Positions 24,556 to 34,000 of a DNA stretch of 64,000 nt are shown piece after piece. The notes under the pieces are model-generated. The model was given only the letters and a program-made list of their open reading frames with translations. It ran no database searches and was not told where the DNA came from. Position 1 is the stretch's first letter. Each line of letters opens with the position of its first letter. The DNA lies in contig CABSIK010000006.1 in the NCBI GenBank assembly GCA_902477755.1, positions 62,001 through 126,000 of the forward strand, in the 5' to 3' direction. A program made the position numbers and the translations under genes. Source of the stretch: an uncultured Clostridia bacterium (GTDB lineage: Bacteria; Bacillota; Clostridia; Lachnospirales; Anaerotignaceae).

Positions 24556-24586
24556 ATCATATTGATTACTTCGAGGAGGTGTAAAC

Positions 24587-25084
24587 ATGGCAAAGATTGA
24601 ACAGAAACAAGTTATTGTTAATGAAATCAAAGAAAAACTGGAAAAGGCTACTTCCGTTGTTATGGTTGACGCAAGAGGCCTGACAGTAGAACAGGATACT
24701 GCTCTGAGAAAACAGCTGAGAGAAGCTGGCGTGGATTACAAAGTATACAAAAACACAATGGTTCACTTCGCAATCCAGGGTACACAGTTCGAAGGTCTGG
24801 ACGAATATCTGTCCGGCCCCAGCACATTCGCATTCTCTTATGAAGATGCAGCTGCTGGCGCAAGCATCATCAACAAAGTTGCGAAAGATGTAAAAGAACT
24901 GGAATTCAAAGCAGGTGTTGTTGAAGGCGTTCTGTATGACGCAGCCGGCATGAAAGTAATCGCTGACATCCCTTCCAGAGATGTACTGCTTTCCAAACTG
25001 CTGGGCAGCTTCAAATCCCCTATGTCTTCCTTCGCTCGCGTTATCGATCAGATCGCGAAAAAAGGCGAAAGCGCAGCAGAATAA
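24587..25084 (+). CDS. rplJ: 50S ribosomal protein L10
   Basis: 165 residues. MAKIEQKQVIVNEIKEKLEKA at the start, VMVDARGLTVEQDTALRKQLREAGV in the rRNA-binding half, and a C-terminal helix (PMSSFARVIDQIAKKGESAAE) that holds the L7/L12 dimers. GAGGAGGTG precedes ATG 24587. Expression is probably set by the leader and attenuator directly upstream. Confidence 0.97.
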   Translation: MAKIEQKQVIVNEIKEKLEKATSVVMVDARGLTVEQDTALRKQLREAGVDYKVYKNTMVHFAIQGTQFEGLDEYLSGPSTFAFSYEDAAAGASIINKVAKDVKELEFKAGVVEGVLYDAAGMKVIADIPSRDVLLSKLLGSFKSPMSSFARVIDQIAKKGESAAE

Positions 25085-25168
25085 TTCTGTGGGCGGCTGC
25101 TTAAAGGCAGCATAAATCAAGAAATAAATTACGAAAATTATACGAAAAATAATCGGAGGTGCTTTAAA

Positions 25169-25543
25169 ATGGCAAAATTGACAATCGAAGAAATCATTGC
25201 AGCTGTAAAAGAACTGACAGTAATCGAACTGAACGATCTGGTTAAAGCAGCAGAAGAAGAATTTGGTGTATCCGCAGCAGCTGGTGTTGCAGTAGTAGCT
25301 GGTCCCGCAGCAGGCGGCGCAGCTGAAGAAAAAACAGAATTCGACGTAGAACTGACAGACGTTGGTTCCGAAAAAATCAAAGTTATCAAAGTTGTTCGTG
25401 AAGTAACAGGTCTGGGCCTGAAAGAAGCGAAAGAACTGGTTGACGGCGCTCCTAAGATGCTGAAAGAACAGGCTTCCAAAGAAGAAGCTGACGGCATCAA
25501 AGCGAAACTGGAAGAAGTAGGCGCTAAAGTTACTCTGAAGTAA
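25169..25543 (+). CDS. rplL: 50S ribosomal protein L7/L12
   Basis: 124 residues: an N-terminal dimerisation helix (LTIEEIIAAVKELTVIELNDLVKAAEEEFG), an Ala-rich hinge, and the C-terminal domain (EKTEFDVELTDVG...VTLK) that recruits translation factors. CGGAGGTG precedes ATG 25169. In most Clostridia rpoB follows; here a 16.8-kb block of unrelated genes intervenes, beginning with a copy of an interspersed repeat. Confidence 0.97.
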   Translation: MAKLTIEEIIAAVKELTVIELNDLVKAAEEEFGVSAAAGVAVVAGPAAGGAAEEKTEFDVELTDVGSEKIKVIKVVREVTGLGLKEAKELVDGAPKMLKEQASKEEADGIKAKLEEVGAKVTLK

Positions 25544-25574
25544 TTTAAAACCGAATTTCCAAAAGGACATTCTC

Positions 25575-25757
25575 AAAGCAACTTCACCTTAAGAAAACAT
25601 TGATTTTCCTTTTCTTTGATTTCTTAAGGGGAATTGCGACGGCTGTCTTCATAAGAAAACATAACAAATAAAATCTAAACAAAATGAGAAAGCCAAAATC
25701 CTTATGATTACAAAGGATTTTGGCTTTCTTTGTTTTCTTATGAAGATACCCCTGAAA
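25575..25757 (+). repeat. Interspersed palindromic repeat, copy A
   Basis: Starts AAAGCAACTTC-A-CCTTAAG and holds nested stems: CCTTAAGAAA/TTTCTTAAGG (25587-25596 with its partner near 25620), TCTTCATAAGAAAACA with TGTTTTCTTATGAAGA (16 bp, about 25647-25746), and an inner AGAAAGCCAAAATCCTT/AAGGATTTTGGCTTTCT (17 bp). Copies B (39782-39960) and C (36090-36260, inverted) share the order of blocks. It fills most of the rplL-XRE gap and its inner hairpin could end rplL transcripts. Confidence 0.8.
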
Positions 25758-25906
25758 GAGGATGTCCTTTTTTTGTGTCTTAAAATGTGAATGACGCTCC
25801 ATTTTTTTGCGGAATCGTTGAAGGAGGTTCCGTTGTGGGGCGGACGGTTTTCTGATATGCTGGTTACAGCAGAGATCTTTGCAATTGGGAAAAAGGAGAT
25901 GACAGG

Positions 25907-26983
25907 ATGATGTTGGGAAAAGTCATTCGGAAATATAGAAAAGAACGGAATTTCACACAGGAAGAAATGGCGGAACGGCTGGGCGTGACGGCTTCGGCGG
26001 TGAATAAATGGGAAAGAGAGGTCACTTGTCCTGATATTGCTCTATTGGCGCCTATTGCCAGATTGCTGGAGATTTCCACAGATACCCTTTTGTCCTATCG
26101 GGAGAATTTGACACCTAAGGAAATCAAAGAACTAATGGAAAAGATGCAGAAAATGCTGAAAGAAACAGGTTATGGAGAAGCTTTTGAATGGGCAAGAAAA
26201 CAAATGGAACAGTATCCCAACTGTGAAGATTTAGTTTTGAATATGGCGGTATGTTTTGAGGCATATGCCATCACCCATGAGGTGCCAGAGGCAGAAAAGA
26301 AGGAAAAGGAAATCTGTACCTTATATCAGCGGCTGCTGGAGAGTGTGGAAGAAAGCATCCGTATGCGGGCTGCCAGTGGATTGGTGGGATATTTCAGACG
26401 AAAAGGACAATATGAAGAAGCGGAAACGTATTTGCAGTATTTTTCCATACAAAATCCAGAACGGAAGCGGATGCAAGCGCAGATTTATGGAGAAACGGGA
26501 CGCATCAAAGAGGCATACGAGGCTTATGAAGAATTGCTCTTTGCGGATTATCAGCGAATCAGTGCCATCCTTCATGGAATGTATCAGTTAGCGCGGAAAG
26601 AAAATGACAGAGAACAGGCGCGAAAGCTGGCGAAGAAACAGGGAGAACTGGCTCAGTGCTTTGAAATGGGAAAATTTTATGAGATGGTACCACAGTTGGA
26701 TTTGGCAGTGTTGGAACAAAATCGGGAAATGGCGCTGAACACTATGGAAAAGGTACTTTCCAGTGTTGCGGAAATAGGCGGTTTTCGGCAAGCGTGGCTG
26801 TACGAGCACATGACATTTCAAAAGATGCAGCCAGAGTTATTGGAAAATATGAAAAAACAACTTTTGCAGTCTTTTGCGGAGGAGGAAACTTATGGTTTTT
26901 TGAAAGAGGAGCCTCGTTGGCAGGCGTTGTGTAGAAATCAGGCTGAAAACTGTGGAACAAGTGGAAAAACAGAGAGGAAATAA
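25907..26983 (+). CDS. XRE-family regulator with a C-terminal TPR-like helical domain
   Basis: 358 residues. Residues 1-65 are a Cro/C1 helix-turn-helix (RKERNFTQEEMAERLGVTASAVNKWEREVTCPDIALL). The remaining 290 residues are helical, with TPR-like pairs (YEEAETYLQYFSIQNPERK, IKEAYEAYEELLFADY). This layout is common in Firmicutes regulators of unknown signal; some are peptide-responsive. GGAGATGA precedes ATG 25907 (a second Met follows). No co-transcribed target is visible: a symmetrical terminator follows. It may act on its own promoter or elsewhere. Confidence 0.83.
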   Translation: MMLGKVIRKYRKERNFTQEEMAERLGVTASAVNKWEREVTCPDIALLAPIARLLEISTDTLLSYRENLTPKEIKELMEKMQKMLKETGYGEAFEWARKQMEQYPNCEDLVLNMAVCFEAYAITHEVPEAEKKEKEICTLYQRLLESVEESIRMRAASGLVGYFRRKGQYEEAETYLQYFSIQNPERKRMQAQIYGETGRIKEAYEAYEELLFADYQRISAILHGMYQLARKENDREQARKLAKKQGELAQCFEMGKFYEMVPQLDLAVLEQNREMALNTMEKVLSSVAEIGGFRQAWLYEHMTFQKMQPELLENMKKQLLQSFAEEETYGFLKEEPRWQALCRNQAENCGTSGKTERK

Positions 26984-27051
26984 AAAAATTTGTGGATAAC
27001 ATGTATGAAATAAAAAACATGGTGTGGATAAGTATAAAATAGCAGATATAG

Positions 27052-27093
27052 AAAAACTGTCAGATTCCAGACGATGGAAGCTGGCAGTTTTTT
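27052..27093. terminator. Bidirectional terminator between convergent regulator genes
   Basis: AAAAACTGTCAG-A-TTCCA, loop GACGA, TGGAA-G-CTGGCAGTTTTTT. It serves the XRE/TPR gene on the plus strand and the XRE gene ending at 27092 on the minus strand. Confidence 0.85.
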
Positions 27094-27319
27094 AGTCGAA
27101 ATAAAATAAGTCTTCAAATTTTTTATCTAATGCAATGCAGAGGATCAAAGCCAGTTTGGCCGTAGGGTTAAACTGCCCTGTTTCGATGGAACTGATGGTG
27201 TTTCGAGAAACCCCTACCATTTCTGCCAACTGGCTTTGAGATAAGTTTTGCTCCCCACGGGCTTCTTTTAAGCGGTTGCGGAGGATGAGTTCATTTTTTG
27301 GTTCTTTTTCTTTTGGCAT
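27092..27319 (-). CDS. Small XRE-family helix-turn-helix regulator
   Basis: 75 residues, almost all HTH: RLKEARGEQNLSQSQLAEMVGVSRNTISSIETGQFNPTAKLAL. The C-terminus ends EDLFYFD. Such single-domain regulators typically travel with small membrane proteins in Firmicutes. Here it is last in a four-gene minus-strand operon with three DUF6442 proteins, one base after the neighbour. Three copies of a CCAAG-based dyad surround the operon promoter, so autorepression through those sites is likely (inference). Confidence 0.87.
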   Translation of the reverse strand: MPKEKEPKNELILRNRLKEARGEQNLSQSQLAEMVGVSRNTISSIETGQFNPTAKLALILCIALDKKFEDLFYFD

Positions 27320-27320
27320 A

Positions 27321-27665
27321 TCAGAGGATCTCCATTCCGTGATTTAAGATATTGACAAATGTGATGATGGCAGCACAAAGGGCAATCAGCACAAAGAGGA
27401 TGTCTTTCGCTTTTTTATGGCTGCGGAAATGCTGGAAAGAACGACTGCCAAAGGTAATGGCAAAGCAGAATAGAAAAGCGCGGTAGTCTCCGTAAGCTTT
27501 GCCTGTAAAATGGAATTGGAGGAAAAAGACCAAACATGCCAAAGCACTATAAATTAGAATGAGAATATAGGCGGTTGCCTGTGCTTTCTGCTCTACGAAA
27601 GCGGTAAATTCATCTCGAAGAGTATTTTCTTTTTGACTGCGAGCGAGGATTTCGTTTTTATCCAT
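27321..27665 (-). CDS. DUF6442-like small membrane protein, copy 3
   Basis: 114 residues starting MDKNEILARSQKENTLRDEF, with about three hydrophobic helices (TAYILILIYSALACLVFFLQF, YRAFLFCFAITFG, ILFVLIALCAAIITFVNIL). It shares the MDK-x-EIL-x-RS N-terminal signature with the next two upstream genes, so the three are paralogues. AAAGGAGC precedes the ATG at 27665; the longer in-frame start lacks a site. Function unknown. Spacing of one base to the HTH gene means it is part of the same unit. Confidence 0.8.
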   Translation of the reverse strand: MDKNEILARSQKENTLRDEFTAFVEQKAQATAYILILIYSALACLVFFLQFHFTGKAYGDYRAFLFCFAITFGSRSFQHFRSHKKAKDILFVLIALCAAIITFVNILNHGMEIL

Positions 27666-27679
27666 AAAGATGCTCCTTT

Positions 27680-28018
27680 CTATGCGACGAATATCTGTAA
27701 CATGGGTCGGATTGCGAACATACAAATCATGAAAAGATAGCCTATGATACCGAAAATCAAATAGAATTTTTTCTTCAGGTAATAGCCTTGCATGAAAAAG
27801 ATGGTGATGCGTGCCAAAAGCCAGCAGCTGCTAATGGCAAGGAACAGTTCCTTGTTGAAATCTTTGAGTACAAATGTACTGCTTATGAATATGATAATAT
27901 AAATATAATCAAGGAAGCAGAAACCAAAGGCTCTACTTTTTCGCACAAGGTTTTGTTCCCGTTCATCGCCATTGGCGTTTTCCGCGCGGCTGCGTGCAAG
28001 GATTTCCTTTTTATCCAT
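27680..28018 (-). CDS. DUF6442-like small membrane protein, copy 2
   Basis: 112 residues: MDKKEILARSRAENANGDEREQNL, then three or four hydrophobic stretches (FCFLDYIYIIIFISSTFVL, LFLAISSCWLLARITIFFM, FGIIGYLFMICMFAIRPM). The NGDEREQ segment is the family feature following the N-terminal motif. AGGGGGAA precedes the ATG at 28018. It starts immediately after the upstream paralogue's stop codon. It is a membrane protein of unknown role. Confidence 0.82.
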   Translation of the reverse strand: MDKKEILARSRAENANGDEREQNLVRKSRAFGFCFLDYIYIIIFISSTFVLKDFNKELFLAISSCWLLARITIFFMQGYYLKKKFYLIFGIIGYLFMICMFAIRPMLQIFVA

Positions 28019-28330
28019 TTAGATTCCCCCTAAATATTCCATGACGTTTGCGATACAAAGAACAGCAGCAGCTAAAGCCATGATGCCATGATAGGCTTTG
28101 CGATGCCGATAAAAGAGAAGGCAGTATCTTCCCAGTATGCTTGCCCAGAAAATGCCCAGAAATCCATCAGCTGACAGACCTTTTACGAAATTGACAGTTG
28201 TTAGAATCAGTGTGACAGCCAGCATGAAAATCAGACTGAAAGTGTCACTTTCTAATCGAATCTGTTTTTCTCGTTCATCTCCCAAAATATTTTCTGTTTG
28301 ACTGCGTTTTAAAATTTCGTTTTTGTCCAT
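28019..28330 (-). CDS. DUF6442-like small membrane protein, copy 1
   Basis: 103 residues: MDKNEILKRSQTENILGDEREKQI, then helices around SLIFMLAVTLILTTVNFVKGL, GFLGIFWASILGRYCLLFY and GIMALAAAVLCIANVM. First gene of the operon. AGGAGGGG precedes the ATG at 28330. The three copies differ in sequence but keep length, start motif and topology, which suggests they assemble together or diverged for different partners (inference). Confidence 0.82.
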   Translation of the reverse strand: MDKNEILKRSQTENILGDEREKQIRLESDTFSLIFMLAVTLILTTVNFVKGLSADGFLGIFWASILGRYCLLFYRHRKAYHGIMALAAAVLCIANVMEYLGGI

Positions 28331-28387
28331 AAACAATGCCCCTCCTTTTTGATAAAATGCCCCCCGATTTTAAAAGTGTTTTGTTTG

Positions 28388-28401
28388 CCAAGTTTACTTG
28401 G
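28388..28401. promoter_or_regulatory. Operator-like dyad 1
   Basis: CCAAG-TTTA-CTTGG, a perfect palindrome placed just downstream of the -10, near the expected transcription start of the DUF6442 operon. Confidence 0.6.
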
Positions 28402-28408
28402 TATTTAC

Positions 28409-28437
28409 AGCATAACATTGCCAAGTTTTCTTGTCAA
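28409..28437 (-). promoter_or_regulatory. Predicted promoter of the DUF6442-XRE operon
   Basis: On the minus strand: TTGACA (28437-28432), 17-base spacer, TATGCT (28414-28409). The -35 and spacer are covered by the middle operator. Confidence 0.75.
28418..28437. promoter_or_regulatory. Operator-like dyad 2 over the -35 and spacer
   Basis: TTG-c-CAAG-TTTT-CTTG-t-CAA, overlapping the -35 hexamer; a bound repressor would block polymerase. Confidence 0.65.
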
Positions 28438-28442
28438 TACTT

Positions 28443-28461
28443 TTGCCAAGTTTTCTTTGCA
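28443..28461. promoter_or_regulatory. Operator-like dyad 3 upstream of the -35
   Basis: TTGCCAAGTTTTCTTTGCA: the same core as dyad 2 with one arm imperfect. Three sites together suggest cooperative binding by the small XRE protein. Confidence 0.55.
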
Positions 28462-28602
28462 GTGTTTTTTTTATACAAAATACATCACATTGTCTATGGT
28501 ATTTTTCTGGTGGAGCCAGTATAGTTCTTTTATAGATAAAATCAGGAAAGTGCGTGCTGTTATGAAAGAAAAATGGTGCAGCACATAGAAGCAGGTGAAA
28601 CC

Positions 28603-31089
28603 ATGAAAAAAGAAAAAGACGAGCGTTCCTTTTGGGAAAAACTGGCGACGCTGATTGTAGATAAACGAAATTTATTCTTTCTGTTGTATGGGGCGGCAAT
28701 GCTCTTTTCTGTATTTGCCAGCGGATGGGTATCGGTGAATGATGATCTGACAACCTATCTGCCGGAGGAGACAGAAACAAGGCGCGGGCTGGATTTGATG
28801 GATGAGGAATTTACCACCTTTGCAACAGCTCGTGTTATGGTCAACAACATTACACACGATCAAGGGCTGACACTATCGGAGGAATTGGAAAAGATAGACG
28901 GCATCACAGAAGTGAAATTTGATGAAACGAAAGACCACTACAGAGGTGCGGCGGCGCTGTTCGATGTGACCTTTGACGGCGAAGTGGATGACGAAATTTC
29001 TTTGACAGCATTGAATGAACTGAAGGAAGAACTGGCGCCTTATGACTTGTATGTATCCACAGAGGTGGGCAACAACCGCTCGGATATGCTGGCGGAAGAA
29101 ATGAAAATGATCATGGTAGTGGCGGCAGTAATCATTGTCAGTGTACTGCTGCTCACATCCAAAACTTACATGGAAATTCCGGTACTGTTGCTGACATTCA
29201 TTGCGGCGGCAGTGCTGAATATGGGAACAAACTTCTTTTTTGGGGAGATTTCTTTTATTTCCAACTCTGTAACAGTGGTGCTGCAATTGGCCCTTGCCAT
29301 TGACTATGCCATCATTCTTTGCCATCGCTACAGTGAGGAACGGGTGCATATGGAACCCAGAGAAGCCACCATCACAGCTTTGAGCAAAGCCATTCCAGAA
29401 ATTTCAGCCAGCAGCCTGACCACCATTTCCGGTCTGGGTGCGCTGATGTTCATGCAGTTCGGCATTGGGTTTGATATGGGGCGTGTCCTTATTAAAGCGA
29501 TTTTTTGCAGCCTGCTGTCTGTATTTACATTGATGCCCGGTTTACTGATGCTGTTCAGCAAGGGCATTGATAAGACACATCATAAAAACTTTGTACCAAG
29601 TATTGACGGTTTGGGACGTATCGTTATCAAAATGCAGTATATGGTACCGCCTATATTTCTGATCTTGCTGGTGGTGGCATTCAAGTTTTCTTCTATGTGT
29701 CCTTATGCTTACGGATATACGCAGATCACATCTTTCCAGAAAAGCGAGAACACCATTGCTGATAACAAGATCAAAGAAACTTTTGGAGGTCAGAACACGT
29801 TGGCAATTGTCATTCCCAAGGGGGATTATGACAGTGAAAGGGCATTGCTGGCAGATATCCAGAAGCATCCAGAGGTTGATTCGGCTTTGGGCATTGCCAA
29901 CGCAGAAGCGGAAGATGATTACATGCTGGCGGACGCTTTGACACCCAGAAAGTTTGCGGAAATGATGGATTTGGATGTGGAAGTGGCAAAGCTCCTCTAT
30001 GGGGCTTACGGTATGAAGCATGAGGAATACGGTCATGTCATCGGCAATCTGGATAATTATCAAGTGCCTCTCATTGACATGTTCCTATTTGCCCATGAGG
30101 AAGCCGACAAAGGATATGTGGAACTGGACGATGAGATGCAGCGTGATTTGGACGATGCCTATGAAAAAATTGACGATGCCAGAAAACAGCTGCAAGGGGA
30201 AAACTACTCCCGTCTGGTACTGGATTTGAATTTGCCGGAAGAAGGAGAGGAAACCTTTGCTTTTCTGGATGTGCTTCGGGAGGATGTAAGCAGGTATTAC
30301 GACGATTTTCTGCTGGTTGGCAACAGCACCAGCGATTTTGACTTATCCAGCTCCTTCAGTCGGGATAATGTAATGATCAGTATTCTTTCTATCGTATTTG
30401 TTATTTTGGTGCTGCTCTTTACCTTCCAGTCTGTTGGGCTGCCCATTTTGCTGATACTGGTCATTCAGGGAAGTGTATGGATTAACTTTTCCTTCCCTTA
30501 TTTGATGCACAGCAATCTGTTCTTCCTCAGTTATCTGGTGGTTAGTTCCATACAGATGGGGGCAAACATCGACTATGCCATTGTGATTTCCAACCGGTAT
30601 ATGGATCTAAAAAAACAGATGCCTCCTCACAAAGCCATTATTTTGGCATTGAATCAGGCATTTCCTACTATTATTACATCCGGTTCTATGCTGGCGGCAG
30701 CAGGGCTTTTGATTGGGTTCATGTCCTCTGACCCCACCGTTGCATCCATCGGCATTTGTCTGGGACGTGGTACCATATTATCCATTTTCCTTGTTATGTT
30801 TGTACTGCCGGAAATTTTGCTGCTGGGGGACAAGGTCATCGAACGGACAATGTTTGCCATCAAGCCACCAGAACTTAGTCAGGAACTGGAAGGTTCTGTA
30901 CGGGTGAATGGTCATATCCGAGGATATGTTTCCGGTACCATTGACGCAAAGGTACATGGGGTGATCCACGGGGAAGTCCATGCCATTGTGGATACAGAAG
31001 GCAAGAAGGAAAAGCCAAAAGAGGAGTCGACGGAGGAACATAAGAAAGAAACAGAAAGAGAGGAGGGGCAGACCTATGAAAATCAGTAA
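28603..31089 (+). CDS. MMPL/RND-family transporter with a repetitive C-terminal tail
   Basis: 828 residues in two RND-like halves. Each half has a first helix, a large extracellular domain and a helix bundle; the conserved Asp-Tyr motifs are LALAIDYAIILCHRY (about 240) and QMGANIDYAIVISNRY (about 660). MMPL proteins export lipids or other envelope molecules using the proton gradient. After the last helix the tail GSVRVNGHIRGYVSGTIDAKVHGVIHGEVHAIV has the short beta-repeat rhythm of bactofilins, then a highly charged end. AGGTGAA precedes ATG 28603. Its stop overlaps the start of a secreted GLUG-repeat protein, implying joint function. Substrate unknown. Confidence 0.86.
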   Translation: MKKEKDERSFWEKLATLIVDKRNLFFLLYGAAMLFSVFASGWVSVNDDLTTYLPEETETRRGLDLMDEEFTTFATARVMVNNITHDQGLTLSEELEKIDGITEVKFDETKDHYRGAAALFDVTFDGEVDDEISLTALNELKEELAPYDLYVSTEVGNNRSDMLAEEMKMIMVVAAVIIVSVLLLTSKTYMEIPVLLLTFIAAAVLNMGTNFFFGEISFISNSVTVVLQLALAIDYAIILCHRYSEERVHMEPREATITALSKAIPEISASSLTTISGLGALMFMQFGIGFDMGRVLIKAIFCSLLSVFTLMPGLLMLFSKGIDKTHHKNFVPSIDGLGRIVIKMQYMVPPIFLILLVVAFKFSSMCPYAYGYTQITSFQKSENTIADNKIKETFGGQNTLAIVIPKGDYDSERALLADIQKHPEVDSALGIANAEAEDDYMLADALTPRKFAEMMDLDVEVAKLLYGAYGMKHEEYGHVIGNLDNYQVPLIDMFLFAHEEADKGYVELDDEMQRDLDDAYEKIDDARKQLQGENYSRLVLDLNLPEEGEETFAFLDVLREDVSRYYDDFLLVGNSTSDFDLSSSFSRDNVMISILSIVFVILVLLFTFQSVGLPILLILVIQGSVWINFSFPYLMHSNLFFLSYLVVSSIQMGANIDYAIVISNRYMDLKKQMPPHKAIILALNQAFPTIITSGSMLAAAGLLIGFMSSDPTVASIGICLGRGTILSIFLVMFVLPEILLLGDKVIERTMFAIKPPELSQELEGSVRVNGHIRGYVSGTIDAKVHGVIHGEVHAIVDTEGKKEKPKEESTEEHKKETEREEGQTYENQ

Positions 31090-34000
31090 AAGAATCATAT
31101 CATTACTTATGGCAGCACTGCTGGTTTTCGGTCTGCCTTTGAGTGCCTTTGCTTCTGATGGTGGAGAAATCCGCATTGCTACGGCGGAGGATTGGAAATC
31201 ATTTGTGAAAAACTGCAAGCTGGATACTTGGTCTGTAGGTAAGACTGTTGTGCTGGATGGGGACTTGGACTTGGGCGGCAGCTTTACGCCAGTGCCTGTG
31301 TTCAGCGGCACCTTTGACGGCAATGGCCACAGTATTCACATGGGGTCTTATACGTCAGCGGCTTCTGACACAGGGGTATTTCGCTATGTGAGCGAAGGCG
31401 CGGTAGTGAAAAACCTGACGGTCACAGGCACATGGGAGCCATCCGGCGGAAAAAGTGCCATTGGCGGTATTGTTGGGCATAACAGCGGCACCATTGAAAA
31501 TTGCCTGTTCAATGGTGTGGTGGATGGCAAAAACAACATTGGAGGCATTGCCGGCATCAATGAAAACACAGGTGTTATCACAGGCTGTACTGTTCGCGGA
31601 GAAATCCGCGGAGAACATTATACTGGAGGTGTTGCTGGTCAGAATCTGGGCAGTATCATCCGCTGCTCAAATGAAAGCAGTGTCAATACAGACGGAGCGG
31701 AAATTGCCCCCACACTGGATGATATTGATGTGAGCCATATCAACAACACGGAAAATCTTTCCGTATATACGGATACGGGCGGCATTGCCGGATTTTCCTC
31801 AGGGCTTGTGCAGGGATGTAAAAACGTAGGGGAAATCGGTTATCCCCATGTGGGGTATAATGTGGGCGGTATTGCCGGCAGACAGTCTGGCTATCTCCAC
31901 GACTGCGAAAATCGAGGCGCTGTTTACGGCAGAAAAGACGTAGGCGGGGTTGTGGGGCAGATGGAGCCTTATTTGATATTGAAATTCGGCAAGGATGATT
32001 TGGAACGGCTTTCCGATGCTTTTTCCGGTTTGCAGGATATTATGGACGGCATGCTGGATCATACGGAAACCACCATGGATGACGTTTCTTTCCGCTTGGA
32101 CAACATTTCTTCCATGTCCGATGAAGCCAGAGAAAGCACAGATTATTTGGTGCACAGAACGGAAGATTATGTGGACGATACCATTATGACCATCAACGAC
32201 CTGAGTGAACGGGCAGATCGTTTCTTGGGGGATCTGGAAGATATTCTAGGCACAGGAGAAGATGTTGCCGATGACATTACGAACGCATTGGAACAGCTCC
32301 ACAAATCCGTAGACCGTTTGCAGGATGCGGCACAGGCTGGACAGGATGCCATTGACAGTGCAGGCAATGGGCTGACGAAGCTGGGAAAGGCAGTGCAGAA
32401 TTACATAAGCGCATGGAATGATGTGAATCAGAGCATACAGAATGTCATTGGCTCCAAGGGAGATTGGGAGGCAATGGAGCAGGCCTTGGCTGATTTACAG
32501 GGAAATGTTACTTACCTAACGGCTGCCGGAGACGGAGTGTTCCGTGCCATCAGCAACACAAGAAATGAACTGGATGATGCTTTGGGCAGCGGCAGTGACA
32601 TGGCTTCTGATTTGAACAGTGCTTTATCCAGACTGGAGAAATCTGTGGAACAGCTTCAGGATGTTCAGGATGGGCTGGCCGATATGGTAACGGATATGCG
32701 CTGGGCAATTCGGGATTTCCGAGAAGGCGGCGCGCCCCAGTTTGCTGTGCCAGATGCGGAATATAAAGAGCAGGTTGACAATCTGCTGGATCAGACTGGC
32801 TCCATTTTTGACGAAGTGGAACAAATGACAGATGAAATGGGGGATAATGGTGACATTCTCATTTCTGACCTTCGGGCAATGAATGACCAGATGCGAACCA
32901 TTATGAACATTATGCAGGATATTTACGAAAAACTGCTGGATGATGGCGAAGAAGAAGAGATTTATGAAGATATATCAGAAGAAGTGACTTCTTCCACAGA
33001 AGGTGTCACAGAGAACTGCCGCAACTACGGGAAAGTGGAAGGTGACGTGGATACTGGGGGAATCTGCGGTGCCATTCAGGTGGAATACGACTTTGATCCG
33101 GAAGATGATTTGACCAGACAGGGAGATACTTCCCTGAATCAGCACTTCCAGACAAAGGCTGTCCTGCGAGGTTCTGTGAACTACGGAGCAGTGACAGGGA
33201 AAAAAGATTATGTAGGCGGTATAGCTGGTTACATGAAGCTGGGCAGCATTTATAAATGCGAGGCTTACGGCAAAGTGACCAGCACTGATGGTGATTATAT
33301 CGGGGGAATCGTTGGCAGCTCTGATTCTGTGGTGCGGAACAGTGATGCGAAAGTTTCTCTCAGCGGCGGTAGCTATACCGGCGGCATTGCCGGATATGGT
33401 ACGGATATCTTTGACTGCCGTGCTATGGTGGAACTGGCAGATGCGGAGGAAGCGGCTGGTGCCATTGCCGGAAAGGCTGAGGGGAATGTAAAAGGCAATT
33501 ACTTTGTAGACGGTGACTGGGGCGGCGTGGACGACATCAGTTTTGCCGGAGAAGCGGAGCCTATGGCATACGAAGATTTCATTGCCATAGAAGGTTTGCC
33601 GGAACGATTCCGTTCTTTCTATCTGACTTACATGGCGAACGGTGCTGTGGTGGATGATGTGGCATATACCTACGGCGAAAAAACAGACAGCAAACCCATT
33701 CCAGCAGTACCCAAACAGGAAGGTTCTTCTGGAAAATGGGAGGAACTGCCGGAAACAGTCACATTTGACAGAGTCATCGAAGCCGTTTATACCCAGCGCA
33801 GTTCCTCCATTGCGTCACCACAGACCAGAGGAGAAGCCATGCTTTCCATTCTGCTGGCAGAAGGCAGTTTTGAAGATGGTGAGGAAATTGCCATGGAACC
33901 TGTGACCGCAGAAGAAGTGGGCAGCGTTGACACCAGTAAATTTGTGGAAGGCTGGAAGGTAACATTGCCGGAAGATGGCAGCATTACGCATCTGATGCGG

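Noticed and set aside
28388..28461. Repeated CCAAG motifs read as a CRISPR-like array
   Set aside because: Units are short dyads with unequal spacing placed exactly on a promoter; operators explain them better.
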